NCBI RefSeq assembly: GCF_029688925.1
Contig: NZ_JARUKY010000020.1
Span: forward strand, 1 to 64,000
Direction of reading: 5' to 3'
Source: Evansella sp. AB-P1
Lineage (GTDB): Bacteria > Bacillota > Bacilli > Bacillales > Salisediminibacteriaceae
Length of the DNA stretch: 64,000 bases
Made by a program: the position numbers and the translations under genes. Below the pieces are notes generated by a model. The model made no database searches. It worked only from the letters and a program-made list of their open reading frames with translations, and was not told the origin of the DNA. Shown piece after piece: positions 31,155 through 42,419 of the stretch (positions are counted from its first letter, which is position 1; every line of letters begins with the position of its first letter).

Positions 31155-31715
31155 ATGATTAACCGAGTTGTTTTAGTTGGTCGTTTAACGAAGGATCCAG
31201 AATTACGGTATACAGCTAACGGTATAGCAGTTGCCACATTTACAATAGCTGTCAATCGGCCTTTTTCAAATCAGCAAGGAGACCGTGAAGCGGATTTCAT
31301 AAACTGTGTGATTTGGAGAAAGCAAGCTGAAAATGTAGCTAATTATTTGAAAAAAGGCAGCTTAGCTGGAGTTGAAGGAAGAATTCAAACTCGTAACTAC
31401 GACAATAATGAAGGACGCCGTGTATTTGTGACAGAAGTTGTAGCAGATAGTGTTCAATTTTTGGAGCCACGTAATGCATCAGGTGGTGGAAACCGTGAGC
31501 AATCTAGCGGCGGCTATAATCAAGGTCAAGGTATGGGACAAGGCCAAGGGCAAGGCAACAGTGGTTATCAAAACCCTCCGAACCAGGGATATGGACAGGG
31601 CTTTGGTCAAAGAGATCAAGGTAATCAAGGTGGCAATCAAGGGAATTCGAATGATGATCCGTTTGCTAATGATGGTAAACCAATTGACATTAACGATGAT
31701 GATTTGCCATTTTAA
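31155..31715 (+). CDS. ssb: Single-stranded DNA-binding protein SsbA
   Basis: 186 aa. The start is ATG 31155 ([20 protein letters not shown]) because GGGGAGGAG lies just before it; the frame extends upstream but without support. OB fold residues 1-106; a Gly/Gln-rich linker (about 110-170, [12 protein letters not shown]-like); acidic tip DDDLPF that docks repair and replication proteins. In B. subtilis the operon is also SOS/ComK responsive; no such box is identified here. Confidence 0.98.
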   Translation: MINRVVLVGRLTKDPELRYTANGIAVATFTIAVNRPFSNQQGDREADFINCVIWRKQAENVANYLKKGSLAGVEGRIQTRNYDNNEGRRVFVTEVVADSVQFLEPRNASGGGNREQSSGGYNQGQGMGQGQGQGNSGYQNPPNQGYGQGFGQRDQGNQGGNQGNSNDDPFANDGKPIDINDDDLPF

Positions 31716-31770
31716 AATAAACAAAATTAATTATTAAATATAGTAATTTAAATGAAAAGGAGGGGTTATC

Positions 31771-31998
31771 ATGGCACGTCGTGGTCGTCCAAAACGTCGT
31801 AAAGTATGTTACTTTACTGTAAATAAAATTGAAAAAATTGACTATAAAGACACTGACTTGTTGAAGAAGTTTATTTCTGAACGTGGAAAAATTCTTCCTC
31901 GCCGTGTGACTGGTACTTCCGCTAAGTATCAACGTCAATTAACGCGCGCAATTAAGCGTTCTCGTTCAATGGCTCTTTTACCATACGTAACAGAGTAA
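31771..31998 (+). CDS. rpsR: Ribosomal protein bS18
   Basis: 75 aa. Basic, [20 protein letters not shown] start with the family Cys near residue 13. Core is [34 protein letters not shown]. Last gene of the rpsF operon. A single Cys remains rather than a zinc-ribbon set. Confidence 0.98.
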   Translation: MARRGRPKRRKVCYFTVNKIEKIDYKDTDLLKKFISERGKILPRRVTGTSAKYQRQLTRAIKRSRSMALLPYVTE

Positions 31999-32010
31999 TG
32001 TTTTAAAATA

Positions 32011-32053
32011 AAAAACTCTCAGTAGTGACGGAGCTACTGAGAGTTTTTTATTT
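32011..32053 (+). terminator. rpsF-ssb-rpsR terminator
   Basis: AAAACTCTCAGTAG / CTACTGAGAGTTTT with an 8-nt loop and T run. Confidence 0.92.
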
Positions 32054-32136
32054 TAAGATTCCAGAAATTATTTAAATCCTTATGTTTGTTTCTATATAAA
32101 ATAAGGAGAAAATACATAGTAGATAGATTATTTTGA

Positions 32137-32152
32137 TGTTTCACATGAAACA
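32137..32152. promoter_or_regulatory. parS-like site, one mismatch
   Basis: TGTTTCACATGAAACA differs from parS only at one central base (CACATG instead of CACGTG). The outer symmetry (TTGA / TCAA) is kept. It may be a weak ParB site, or a decayed one. Confidence 0.55.
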
Positions 32153-32250
32153 TCAATAGAAGAACTTTTTGTTCTTTTTATTTGACTCATGCTACAATAA
32201 TTACCGACACTAATATTAACATTAGAAAAACTAGAAAGAGGGAAAATACG

Positions 32251-33183
32251 ATGGAACGTTCTAAACAATTGAAAGAAGGCATGAAATTTATAGCAATTTA
32301 TATATTACTCATTTTATTAACACTCTTTGTCCCTTTTATTGGTTTATTTCTCATGTTAACTTTACCAATACCGTTTGTTATTTACACGTGTAAGCACGGA
32401 TTAAAACAAGGGATTATACTTGGGTTAATTGCTTTCTTTTTATTATTTATAATAACCCCGTTATCTCTACCACTAACGTTAACCTTCGTTGCTACAGGTA
32501 TTGTTATTGGAGAACTATATAGAAGGAAAAAAGATGCATTTGGAGTTCTATTAGGGGGATCGCTATCATTTATAGCAGCATTAATATTAAACTATATCGG
32601 AAGTATCGTAATTTTTAATTTAAACCTTGTTGAAATCATTCAAGATTTAATAAGAGATTCCATAGTAATATCTGAGCAAATGCTTGATTTTGTTGGACAA
32701 AATGAAGAAGTTTTAGTAGAAAATGCATATGCATTCATAGATGAAATTCCATTTATTACTCCTATGATTATCATTGTAACAGGGATTAGTATAGCATTTT
32801 TAGTACAATGGCTTTCTTCTTTATTCTTGCGACAATTAGATTATGAAATTGCTCTTTTTCCACCATTTAGAGAGTGGTCTTTCCCAAGAGCCTTTATATG
32901 GTATTATTTATTTACATATATCATTATGCTGATTGGAACAGAACACGGTTCTACTATGTATATAGTGATTGCCAACCTTGCACCAATACTTGAAATAGTG
33001 ATGATAATACAAGGCTTCTCTTTTATTTTCTTTTATTTTCATAGTAAAGGGAAAAGTAAAGCGATGCCTATAATAATTGTGGTATTAACTTTTCTTTTAC
33101 CATTTATGCTTTATATCATCCGGATCTTAGGTATAATTGATTTAGGTTTCGAATTAAGGAAACGTTTGAACTCGAAGAAGTAG
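32251..33183 (+). CDS. yybS: DUF2232 membrane protein YybS
   Basis: 310 aa, about eight membrane segments. Start at ATG 32251 (MERSKQLKEGMKF) chosen for AGAGGG upstream. The DUF2232/YybS family precedes gdpP in Bacilli. Hydrophobic blocks alternate with a soluble loop near residues 115-165. It may be an ECF-like S-component by general topology, but the function is unknown. It is separated from gdpP by 12 bp. Confidence 0.88.
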   Translation: MERSKQLKEGMKFIAIYILLILLTLFVPFIGLFLMLTLPIPFVIYTCKHGLKQGIILGLIAFFLLFIITPLSLPLTLTFVATGIVIGELYRRKKDAFGVLLGGSLSFIAALILNYIGSIVIFNLNLVEIIQDLIRDSIVISEQMLDFVGQNEEVLVENAYAFIDEIPFITPMIIIVTGISIAFLVQWLSSLFLRQLDYEIALFPPFREWSFPRAFIWYYLFTYIIMLIGTEHGSTMYIVIANLAPILEIVMIIQGFSFIFFYFHSKGKSKAMPIIIVVLTFLLPFMLYIIRILGIIDLGFELRKRLNSKK

Positions 33184-33195
33184 GAGTTGTGAAGA

Positions 33196-35160
33196 ATGCC
33201 CAATTTTTTATTAAAGCGATGGCATGGCTATCACGTAATCGCACTGTTCTCAATAGCAGTGTTCTTTACGGGAATTTTAACTTACTTTCAATGGAAAATT
33301 GGAATTTTAGGTTTTATTTCTCTAGCTATTGTTTTCTATTTTATGATGAAGGCCAAAAAACAATTTGCAGAAGAATTAAGTAACTATATTTCAACGCTAA
33401 CATATAGAATTAATAAAGCAGGAGAAAAGGCTGTTACAAGTTTACCAATAGGAATAGTACTATATAATAAGAATAATCACATACAATGGGTAAATCCGTA
33501 CATTTCTTCTTTATATGATGAAGAATGTATAGGTAAGCCTATACAGTTTATTTCTGATGAACTTCCTGATGATTTAGAGGAAGAGCAATTCTTATTATCT
33601 ATAGAAGAAAAAAACTTTCGAATTATCCATGAAAAAAATGAACGTCTTCTCTATTTCTTTAATGTGACAGAAGAGCAAGAAATTAAAGAGTTATTTGAAC
33701 GTGATAAAACCGATATAGGTATTGTTTATTTAGATAATTATGATGAAGTAACACAAGGGATGGAAGATCAATTAAGAAGTAGGTTATTAACAAAAGTAAC
33801 TGATAGATTAAATCAATGGTCGCAAAAATATAATATATTGCTTAAAAGAACATCATCGGACCGTTTTATCGCAATATTTAACGAAGAAGCTTTAGAGCAG
33901 CTAGAAGAGGACCGCTTTACCATTCTTGATGAAGTGAGAGAAGCAACAGCGAAAGAGCAGGTAGCACTAACCCTAAGTATTGGAATTGGCAGCGGTGAAT
34001 CTAACTTAAGAGAGCTAGGGAAATTAAGTCAATCTAGTTTAGATTTAGCACTTGGTAGAGGTGGAGACCAAGTTGCCATTAAGCAATCAAACGGTAAAGT
34101 TCGTTTTTATGGTGGTAAATCAAATGCCATTGAAAAACGGACAAGAGTCCGCGCAAGAGTTATTTCACATGCTATAAGGGATTTTATATCTGAAAGCGAT
34201 AAAGTAATTGTAATGGGTCATAAAAACCCAGATATGGATGCTATTGGTGCAGCAATAGGAATGTTAAAGATTGCAGAAGCCAATGGTAAAACAGGTTTTA
34301 TTGTATTAGACCCAAATGACATGAATCAAAGTGTTTCTAAGCTACTTGAAGAAATAAAAAATCATAATGAACTTTGGGCTCAATTTATATCACCTGAAGA
34401 AGCCTATGAGGAAAGTACAGAGGATACACTTCTCGTAGTAGTGGATACTCATAAACCATCACTAGTAGTCGATCCTTCGTTATTAAGTAATATGGATAGA
34501 GTAATTGTAATTGATCATCATAGGCGAAGTGAGGAGTTTATTAAAGAGGCTGTTCTTGTATACATGGAGCCTTACGCTTCCTCCACAGCTGAATTAATAA
34601 CAGAGATGTTACAATATCAGCCAAATCATCCCAAATTGGATGTTTTAGAGTCAACAGCACTTTTATCTGGTATTATAGTGGATACGAAAAGTTTTGCTAT
34701 TCGAACAGGAACAAGGACGTTTGATGCTGCATCATACTTAAAAAGTAAAGGTGCAGACACGACACTTGTTCAAAAGCTAATGAAAGAAGATTTAAATCAA
34801 TATGTAAAACGTTCAAAATTAATAGAAAGAGCATATATATACTCTGGTGGTATGGCGATTGCAAAAGGAGAATCAGATGAAACATATGGACAGTTACTCA
34901 TTGCGCAGGCCGCCGACACTCTATTAACAATGAATGATGTAATTGCATCTTTTGTAATTTCTAAACTAAGTGATGATAGGATAAGTATAAGCAGTCGTTC
35001 TTTAGGAGACGTGAATGTACAAGTAATAATGGAAAAATTGGGAGGCGGAGGACACTTAACGAATGCAGCTACCCAATTAGAAGATATTGATATTGAAGAA
35101 GCAGAAGATTTGCTAAAGGATAAAATTGATGATTATTTCAAGGGGGGACAGTCGTCATGA
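33196..35160 (+). CDS. gdpP: Cyclic-di-AMP phosphodiesterase GdpP
   Basis: 654 aa. Hydrolyses c-di-AMP, which in Bacilli controls potassium and osmolyte uptake and cell-wall homeostasis. Two N-terminal membrane helices (about 10-55), a PAS-like domain (about 80-150), a degenerate GGDEF domain (about 170-300) without the GGDEF motif, and a DHH-DHHA1 domain (about 335-654). The last has [30 protein letters not shown] and [11 protein letters not shown], all metal and catalytic motifs present. It overlaps rplI by four bases (ATGA). Start behind TAGGAG. Confidence 0.97.
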   Translation: MPNFLLKRWHGYHVIALFSIAVFFTGILTYFQWKIGILGFISLAIVFYFMMKAKKQFAEELSNYISTLTYRINKAGEKAVTSLPIGIVLYNKNNHIQWVNPYISSLYDEECIGKPIQFISDELPDDLEEEQFLLSIEEKNFRIIHEKNERLLYFFNVTEEQEIKELFERDKTDIGIVYLDNYDEVTQGMEDQLRSRLLTKVTDRLNQWSQKYNILLKRTSSDRFIAIFNEEALEQLEEDRFTILDEVREATAKEQVALTLSIGIGSGESNLRELGKLSQSSLDLALGRGGDQVAIKQSNGKVRFYGGKSNAIEKRTRVRARVISHAIRDFISESDKVIVMGHKNPDMDAIGAAIGMLKIAEANGKTGFIVLDPNDMNQSVSKLLEEIKNHNELWAQFISPEEAYEESTEDTLLVVVDTHKPSLVVDPSLLSNMDRVIVIDHHRRSEEFIKEAVLVYMEPYASSTAELITEMLQYQPNHPKLDVLESTALLSGIIVDTKSFAIRTGTRTFDAASYLKSKGADTTLVQKLMKEDLNQYVKRSKLIERAYIYSGGMAIAKGESDETYGQLLIAQAADTLLTMNDVIASFVISKLSDDRISISSRSLGDVNVQVIMEKLGGGGHLTNAATQLEDIDIEEAEDLLKDKIDDYFKGGQSS

Positions 35161-35600
35161 AAGTAATTTTTTTGAAGGACGTTAAAGGTAAAGGGAAAAA
35201 GGGAGAGGTAAAAAATGTTGCAGAAGGTTATGCTCGAAATTATCTCCTAAAAAATAACTTAGCCATTGAAGCTAATACTGGAAACATGAAGTCTTTGGAG
35301 AAAAAACAAGAAAGTGAACAGAAAAAAGCAGATGAAGTAGTTGAAGAAGCAGAAAGATTAAAAGAAGATCTAGAAAAAATGACGATACAAATTAAGGCAA
35401 AAGCAGGGGAAAATGGTAGGCTTTTTGGTGCAGTAACAAATAAACAGATTGCAGAACAATTGAAGAAAAAGAAAATTAAAATTGATAAAAGAAAAATTGA
35501 AATGGACGAACCTATCCGTGCATTAGGTTTTACAAATATTAATGTGAAATTACACTCGAAAGTGACTGCAACTTTAAAAGTTCAAGTCATCGAAGAATAG
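35157..35600 (+). CDS. rplI: Ribosomal protein bL9
   Basis: 147 aa. N-terminal rRNA-binding domain ([20 protein letters not shown]), a long connecting helix rich in K/E (about 40-75), and a C-terminal domain ([20 protein letters not shown]). Translationally coupled to gdpP by the ATGA overlap; followed 30 bp later by dnaC. Confidence 0.98.
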   Translation: MKVIFLKDVKGKGKKGEVKNVAEGYARNYLLKNNLAIEANTGNMKSLEKKQESEQKKADEVVEEAERLKEDLEKMTIQIKAKAGENGRLFGAVTNKQIAEQLKKKKIKIDKRKIEMDEPIRALGFTNINVKLHSKVTATLKVQVIEE

Positions 35601-35630
35601 AAAATACTTGAGAAACGGGGGAAGTGTGTC

Positions 35631-36995
35631 ATGAGTGATATCTTTGCTGATCGCACACCACCACAAAATATAGAAGCAGAACAGGCGGTGTTGGGGGCTA
35701 TTTTTATTGAAGAACAAGCTCTCGTCACCGCCTCTGAACGTTTAGTTCCAGAAGACTTTTACCGTGCTGCTCATCAACGTATCTTTTCCGTAATGCTAAC
35801 TCTTGGACAAAGAGGAGAGCCGGTAGATCTTGTTACAGTCACATCGGAGCTACAGACGAAAAAGTGGTTAGAAGAAATTGGTGGTGTAACATATATAAGT
35901 GATTTGGCAAATGCTGTACCTACTGCTGCCAATGTAGGCTACTATAGCCAAATTGTTGAAGAAAAGTCTCTTCTCCGTCGTCTAATTCGTGTAGCAACAA
36001 ACATCGCATCAGATGGATATGCTGCTGACGAAGATGTGGATGCTATTTTAAATGATGCAGAGAAAACTATTTTAGAAGTTTCACAGAAAAAGAATTCTGG
36101 AGCATTTATTTCCATTAAAGATGTGTTAGTAGAGGCATTTGATAAAATTGAAATGATGCAGCATCAAACCGGTGATGTAACAGGTATCCCTACTGGTTTC
36201 TCAGAATTAGACAGGATTACTGCTGGATTTCAACGTAATGACTTAATAATTGTTGCAGCAAGACCATCTGTAGGTAAAACGGCATTCGCATTAAATATCT
36301 CTCAAAATGTAGCAACTAAAACAGATGAAAATGTGGCAATCTTTAGTTTAGAGATGGGAGCAGATCAGCTCGTTATGCGTATGCTTTGTGCAGAAGGTAA
36401 TATAGATGCCCAAAGACTAAGAACTGGTAAATTAACAGATGATGATTGGCAGAAGTTAACGATGGCTATGGGAAGCTTATCAAAAGCAGGAATATATATT
36501 GATGATACTCCTGGAATAAAGGTAAATGAAATACGAGCAAAATGCCGCAGATTAAAGCAAGAAAAAGGTTTAGGGATGATCATGATTGATTACTTACAGC
36601 TGATTCAAGGTGATGCTCGTAGTGGTGAAGGTAGACAACAAGAGGTTTCTGAAATATCACGTTCATTAAAAGGTTTAGCACGTGAACTAGAAGTTCCTGT
36701 AATTGCCTTATCTCAGTTATCTCGTGGTGTAGAATCAAGAACAGATAAACGTCCAATGATGTCGGACATCCGTGAATCAGGAAGTATTGAACAGGATGCT
36801 GATATTGTTGCTTTCCTTTATAGAGATGATTACTATGATAAAGAAAGTGAAAAGAAAGATATTATCGAAATTATTATTGCTAAACAACGTAATGGGCCAG
36901 TAGGTACAGTAGAGTTAGCTTTTGTAAAAGAATATAATAAGTTTGTCAATTTAGAAAGAAGGTATGACGAACAAGATATGCCACCTGGAGCTTAG
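35631..36995 (+). CDS. dnaC: Replicative DNA helicase DnaC (DnaB family)
   Basis: 454 aa hexameric fork helicase (named DnaC in Bacillus). The N-terminal helicase-loader and primase-binding domain (1-150; PPQNIEAEQAVLGAIFIE) is followed by a RecA-like motor with Walker A AARPSVGKTAFALN, Walker B MIMIDYLQLIQ, and the DnaB signature ALSQLSRGVESR and arginine-finger region. Start ATG preceded by GGGGGAAG. Its stop codon lies inside the terminator stem. Confidence 0.97.
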   Translation: MSDIFADRTPPQNIEAEQAVLGAIFIEEQALVTASERLVPEDFYRAAHQRIFSVMLTLGQRGEPVDLVTVTSELQTKKWLEEIGGVTYISDLANAVPTAANVGYYSQIVEEKSLLRRLIRVATNIASDGYAADEDVDAILNDAEKTILEVSQKKNSGAFISIKDVLVEAFDKIEMMQHQTGDVTGIPTGFSELDRITAGFQRNDLIIVAARPSVGKTAFALNISQNVATKTDENVAIFSLEMGADQLVMRMLCAEGNIDAQRLRTGKLTDDDWQKLTMAMGSLSKAGIYIDDTPGIKVNEIRAKCRRLKQEKGLGMIMIDYLQLIQGDARSGEGRQQEVSEISRSLKGLARELEVPVIALSQLSRGVESRTDKRPMMSDIRESGSIEQDADIVAFLYRDDYYDKESEKKDIIEIIIAKQRNGPVGTVELAFVKEYNKFVNLERRYDEQDMPPGA

Positions 36996-37016
36996 AAATT
37001 TCTAAGCTCTTTTTTT
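36988..37016 (+). terminator. dnaC terminator overlapping the stop codon
   Basis: 22-bp perfect palindrome, half-arm GAGCTTAGAAA, followed by T7. The TAG stop is within the left arm, so translation to the end would compete with hairpin formation. Confidence 0.9.
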
Positions 37017-37194
37017 GAGGTCTTTAGAGTATTAGTAAAAATATTTATAAAATTATAATAAAATAGTGAAAAAGTAATGAAAATTAAATTATATAAAGAT
37101 ATACTAAAGGAATGCATTTAAAAGATTCAAAAAAATATAGAAGTAGACTAGAATAATAGAATTTCTTATTGGAAGAATGAATTTCATAAATGTA

Positions 37195-37345
37195 AATTGT
37201 TGAAAAAGACGAACATTATTTTCGATTGCAGAGGAAGACGTGCCCGCAGCTAGGATGTCGACATTACGCCGTTGCCTACAGGACGTAGGCTGCCCTTAGG
37301 CGTAATTGATACGTATGAAGCGGAGATCAAATTAAATAGTAGCTT
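37195..37345 (+). repeat. Dispersed repeat, copy 4 (core 37263-37306)
   Basis: Core with inner stem GCCTAC-AGGAC-GTAGGC (fully paired). Flanks ATTATTTTCGATTG and AGATCAAATTAAATA match the reverse copy at 1.64-1.86 kb. It sits in the dnaC-mcp gap; the rest of that 440-bp gap is AT-rich and unremarkable. Confidence 0.9.
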
Positions 37346-37434
37346 TTTGTATAAATGTTCGTGATTTATAATGAATAAAGAATTATGAAATTGACTCGTA
37401 AGAGAATAATTGTAAAAAAGGGGAATAGTATTTT

Positions 37435-39135
37435 ATGAAAGTAAAAGGGAAGTTACTAATTTCTTACATACTTATTGCAGTTTTATTAATTGGTTTAGGA
37501 ATAGCAGCGATAATGGGATTACAAACAATAAACGATAATGGACGGATTATGTACGAAGAACGAGTACAGCCATTAAATGACTTAGCATCTATTATTCAAC
37601 TTGCAGAGAATACAAGAGTAGTTCTAGTTACTTCAGTTGTAAATGAGGATATATCCCTTATTGAAAGGATTGAGAGTAATCTAAGGGAAATTGAAACCTA
37701 TATTGAATATTATGGAAGTAGAGAACTAGCAACTTTTGAAAGAGAGGTTTTCGAATCTTTTCAAGCTGATTGGGCAAATTTCTCTAATATTGTAATTAGG
37801 AATTTAAGTCTTATAGGAAGTGGAAATTTTGAACAAGCACACAACGGTTTAGCAATGGGGGAAGGGTCATATTCACGTGCTTCTAATCATTTAACTGAAT
37901 TAAGAAATATTAATGAAGAAATAGCTAGCAACTTAAATGAACAAAATGAAAGTAGTTATTCATTAACATTAATAATTATAACTGTTGCTAGCGTTGTAGC
38001 CCTAGCGTTTGCCATAATAATCGGTGTAATTATGGGCAATGCAATTGGCTCACCTCTTCGTAAAGTAACGGTACGTATGAGAGCAATTTCAAATGGAGAT
38101 TTATCTGGAGATATAATTAAAACAAAGAGAAAAGATGAAATAGGACAGCTAGCAATAAGCCTAAATGAAATGCAAGAAAATATAAAGCATATTATGAAAG
38201 GTGTTTTAAAGGCATCAACTAGTCTTAACGATCAGAGTAAAACGTTATCTACTTCAGCAAATGAAGTAAAAGCAGGTTCACAACAAATTGCAACAACAAT
38301 GCAAGAGCTAGCATCCGGGTCTGAAGCACAAGCAAACAATGCAAGTGATCTATCATCTGGGATGGAAGCATTTTCTTCTGAAGTTCAAGATGTAAGCTTA
38401 AGTGGGGAAAAAATTTATGAAGCATCTAATGGAGTCTTGGAATTAACAGAAGAAGGACACCAAATGATGGAGAAATCTGTTACACAGATGGAGACTATTG
38501 ACAATATAGTTAAAGAAGCAGTGGTAAAGGTAAAAGGTCTAGACAAGCAATCACAAGAAATATCAAAATTAATTTCTGTCATTCAAGAAATTGCTGATCA
38601 GACAAACTTATTAGCATTAAATGCTGCAATAGAAGCTGCTCGGGCAGGCGAACAAGGGAAGGGCTTTGCTGTAGTTGCAGATGAAGTAAGAAAGCTTGCT
38701 GAACAAGTAGGACTTTCGGTAAAGGATATTACAGGAATTGTTAAAGGTATTCAATCAGAATCTAGTGAGGTTGTTCACTCTCTACAAGGTGGATATGAAG
38801 AAGTAGAAAAAGGGAAGAAACAACTGAAGATTACTGGTGGAACGTTTACAAATATAAATGATGCAATGATTGAAATGGTGAATAGAGTAGAAGAAATAAA
38901 AGAAAGATTAACAACCATATCAGCAAATAGCCAAGAAATGAATGCTTCTGTTGAGGAAATAGCATCAATTGCTGAAGAATCAGCGGCAGGAGTAGAGCAA
39001 ACAGCTGCAGCAGCCCAACAAGCCAGTAACTCCATGGAAGGAGTTTCAGATAGCTCAGAAGACCTTGCAAAGCTTTCTGGAGAACTTAATAGCATAGTAC
39101 AAAAATTTAATATTGATGATAAAAAAGTAAGATGA
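37435..39135 (+). CDS. Methyl-accepting chemotaxis protein
   Basis: 566 aa chemoreceptor. TM1 (about 7-28), an extracytoplasmic four-helix-bundle sensor (about 29-180), TM2 (about 182-205), HAMP (about 206-260), then the signalling coiled coil. The hairpin tip reads [21 protein letters not shown] and [13 protein letters not shown], which binds CheA/CheW. The ligand is unknown. ATG with AAAGGGG upstream. It is not part of a conserved Bacillus operon at this place and seems inserted between dnaC and purA with repeats on both sides, so it is probably a lineage-specific gain. Confidence 0.93.
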   Translation: MKVKGKLLISYILIAVLLIGLGIAAIMGLQTINDNGRIMYEERVQPLNDLASIIQLAENTRVVLVTSVVNEDISLIERIESNLREIETYIEYYGSRELATFEREVFESFQADWANFSNIVIRNLSLIGSGNFEQAHNGLAMGEGSYSRASNHLTELRNINEEIASNLNEQNESSYSLTLIIITVASVVALAFAIIIGVIMGNAIGSPLRKVTVRMRAISNGDLSGDIIKTKRKDEIGQLAISLNEMQENIKHIMKGVLKASTSLNDQSKTLSTSANEVKAGSQQIATTMQELASGSEAQANNASDLSSGMEAFSSEVQDVSLSGEKIYEASNGVLELTEEGHQMMEKSVTQMETIDNIVKEAVVKVKGLDKQSQEISKLISVIQEIADQTNLLALNAAIEAARAGEQGKGFAVVADEVRKLAEQVGLSVKDITGIVKGIQSESSEVVHSLQGGYEEVEKGKKQLKITGGTFTNINDAMIEMVNRVEEIKERLTTISANSQEMNASVEEIASIAEESAAGVEQTAAAAQQASNSMEGVSDSSEDLAKLSGELNSIVQKFNIDDKKVR

Positions 39136-39139
39136 CTGT

Positions 39140-39210
39140 CGTATTTTTGAGGGTAGTCCTCGATACAAGTAGAAATTTGCACCATGGAGGATGAAAAATA
39201 ATTTCAACCC
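39140..39210 (-). repeat. Remnant of the dispersed repeat end
   Basis: GCACCATGGAGGATGAAAA (39179-39197) is the reverse complement of the distal segment of the full-length repeats at 10.9 and 26.95 kb. GGGTAG upstream resembles its boundary. No 44-bp core is present. Confidence 0.6.
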
Positions 39211-39348
39211 AATTGGAACGAATGTTTAACCTGCCCTTTAATACTGATAGGCGCTTTTCTAAAAGATTGTTGTTTTTAGCTATTGGACCTTTTTTTTAAC
39301 ATAAATCAGCCTATTGATAAGTTTGATGACAGTTCTTTTTAAGGTGGG

Positions 39349-39383
39349 CCTAACCTTTTACTATATAGAAGGTTAGGTTTTTT
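39349..39383 (+). terminator. Terminator before purA
   Basis: CCTAACCTT / AAGGTTAGG with an 11-nt loop and T6. It probably ends mcp transcription. Confidence 0.88.
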
Positions 39384-39401
39384 ATTATGGTATTTAACAA
39401 C

Positions 39402-39477
39402 AAAAACGAACGAAAAGTATTATATTTATATAAACGTTCGTATTTTTATTGACTATAAAGGTAATTGTTGATAAACT
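39402..39477 (+). promoter_or_regulatory. PurR operator pair and purA promoter
   Basis: Two inverted PurBox-like elements: AAAAACGAACGAAAA (39402-39416) and AAACGTTCGTATTTT (39432-39446, opposite strand). Both contain CGAAC as in the Bacillus PurBox. The second abuts the -35 TTGACT (39449-39454), with -10 TAAACT (39472-39477) at 17-nt spacing. Inferred: PurR represses purA here when purines are plentiful, relieved by PRPP. Confidence 0.82.
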
Positions 39478-39601
39478 AACGTTGGTTTTCATGTTTATAA
39501 AATTTATAGACAAACTAACAATGTTATAATTAAATTTATTAAAGAGTAAATTTTCACTAAAAAGAGCTAGAACTGCAGTTTATAGTAAAGTACAGCAGTA
39601 A

Positions 39602-40909
<1,308 letters not shown>

Positions 40910-40929
40910 TATATTTTTAATTGGTATTG

Positions 40930-40976
40930 AGGTGAAGAGAATAGAAAACGTGATTCTCTTCGCCTATATTTTTTAT
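40930..40976 (+). terminator. purA terminator
   Basis: GGTGAAGAGAAT / ATTCTCTTCGCC (one wobble) with a 10-nt loop and a TATATTTTTT tract. Confidence 0.85.
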
Positions 40977-41044
40977 AAAAAAGGTGTTGCATTAATGAAA
41001 TAAAAATGATATTATATTTCTTGTCGCTGTTAAAAAAAATTAAT

Positions 41045-41119
41045 GGCCCGTTGGTCAAGTGGTTAAGACACCGCCCTTTCACGGCGGTAACACGGGTTCG
41101 AATCCCGTACGGGTCACCA
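41045..41119 (+). tRNA. tRNA-Glu (UUC)
   Basis: 75 nt with encoded CCA. Acceptor GGCCCGT / ACGGGTC, anticodon loop CTTTCAC with UUC at 41078-41080 flanked by CCGCC/GGCGG, T-loop GTTCGAATC. First of a five-gene tRNA cluster. Confidence 0.95.
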
Positions 41120-41188
41120 ATTATTTACTTTACATTATCTTAGTATTTGTAGTATAATAAATCTTGTGGCTTCATAAACTACTTTTAT

Positions 41189-41206
41189 CGTCGCTGGGTG
41201 GAGCAC
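41189..41206 (+). pseudogene. Truncated duplicate of the tRNA-fMet 5' end
   Basis: CGTCGCTGGGTGGAGCA matches the start of the fMet gene and its flank (CGTCGCGGGGTGGAGCA) with one mismatch. It lies exactly 120 bp upstream, also with a similar TTCAT...AAACT lead-in. The remaining tRNA body is missing. Looks like a tandem-duplication remnant. Confidence 0.6.
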
Positions 41207-41311
41207 AAGCAAGACATCGTCAAATTAACTAAGCACAAACTTGACGCATAAGCGTTAAGAGGAGAGTTCAATACATCATTGAATATTCTTCATCCGTAAA
41301 CTTTATAACGT

Positions 41312-41388
<77 letters not shown>

Positions 41389-41424
41389 AATTTATATTTT
41401 GTATAAAATAGTAATATTGGACAA

Positions 41425-41500
41425 GGTCCCGTGGTGTAGCGGTTAACATGCCTGCCTGTCACGCAGGAGATCGCGGGTTCGATTCCCGTCGGGACCGCCA
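41425..41500 (+). tRNA. tRNA-Asp (GUC)
   Basis: 76 nt with encoded CCA. Acceptor GGTCCCG / CGGGACC, anticodon arm CCTGCCTGTCACGCAGG with GUC, T-loop GTTCGATTC. Confidence 0.95.
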
Positions 41501-41652
41501 TTTTAAATTAGAATGCTATCTATAAGGTTGGGAGAAACGAGAAGATCGAGGAAGCAACTGATTGAACACCGGAGTGTATATTAAAGATACATGAAGATGT
41601 GAAAGAAGGCAGTTGATAAAGAAATTCGAAGTTTATCGCAAGCCGAAAATAA

Positions 41653-41728
41653 GGCTCGGTAGCTCAGTCGGTAGAGCAATGGACTGAAAATCCATGTGTC
41701 GGCGGTTCGATTCCGTCCCGAGCCACCA
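41653..41728 (+). tRNA. tRNA-Phe (GAA)
   Basis: 76 nt with encoded CCA. Acceptor GGCTCGG / CCGAGCC, anticodon arm ATGGACTGAAAATCCAT with GAA, T-loop GTTCGATTC. Confidence 0.95.
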
Positions 41729-41737
41729 CTTAACCTT

Positions 41738-41813
<76 letters not shown>

Positions 41814-41830
41814 CATAAAATTAAACTAAC

Positions 41831-41859
41831 ACCTATCCTTATAACGGATGGGTTTTTTT
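41831..41859 (+). terminator. tRNA cluster terminator
   Basis: ACCTATCC / GGATGGGT (one wobble) with a 7-nt loop and T7 (including the last T of the stem), 17 bp after tRNA-Thr. Confidence 0.88.
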
Positions 41860-41874
41860 ATTGCTGTTAAACGA

Positions 41875-41955
41875 AAAAAGCATTGCAGAGCCAGGACGGC
41901 GACATTACGCTGTTGCCCACAGGACGTGGGCAGCGTTGAAGCGAAATTAATGCAT
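41875..41955 (+). repeat. Dispersed repeat, copy 5 (core 41904-41947)
   Basis: Minimal copy: 44-bp core ATTACGCT...AGCGAAAT with inner stem GCCCAC-AGGAC-GTGGGC, perfectly paired. The outer stem shows a C-to-T / G-to-A paired change relative to the other copies. The flanks are short. Confidence 0.88.
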
Positions 41956-42419
41956 CTAAGAGCAAGAATAAAAAGCAAAATAAATTTAAAGACTTAAAAA
42001 AACAAATTTTAATAATATATCTTAAATAAATAGTCTAATAAATTTACACTATAATCCATTAATATACAAAAATTTCATATTATATTTCATTTTTGTTACA
42101 AAAAATATTTAACAAAATTACAAATATAAACCATTTTTTAAATCCGGATTTTTACATGGTAAACATAAAAATATTAGAAAAAAGTCAATTAAATTAAGGA
42201 CTCTAATGATATTTCGAGATACAATAAGTACGAAACTAATTGTCGTATTATAAAAATATGTTTTATAATTTGTAACATTAATAATACATTTTTTTTACGT
42301 TTTCAAACAATCCGCCTATTTCTTACAATATATGATAAAATAACAATGCTTATATTGAACTAGTAAATTGATAACTAAGATAACCAATAGTTATACATAA
42401 GTAAACTAGGAGGAAAATC
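41956..42419. other. AT-rich upstream region of the M23 peptidase gene
   Basis: About 460 bp, strongly AT-rich, no gene. It probably contains the peptidase promoter (TATGATAAAAT near 42331-42341 is a candidate -10), but no -35 is convincing. I looked for a WalR box (TGTWAH-N5-TGTWAH) and found none. Confidence 0.45.

Noticed and set aside
31450-31737. 95-codon plus-strand frame inside ssb
   Set aside because: Out-of-frame shadow of the Gly/Gln-rich ssb linker.
42000-42419. WalR box upstream of the M23 peptidase gene
   Set aside because: Several TTACA or TGTAA half-sites are present, but none pair at five-base spacing.
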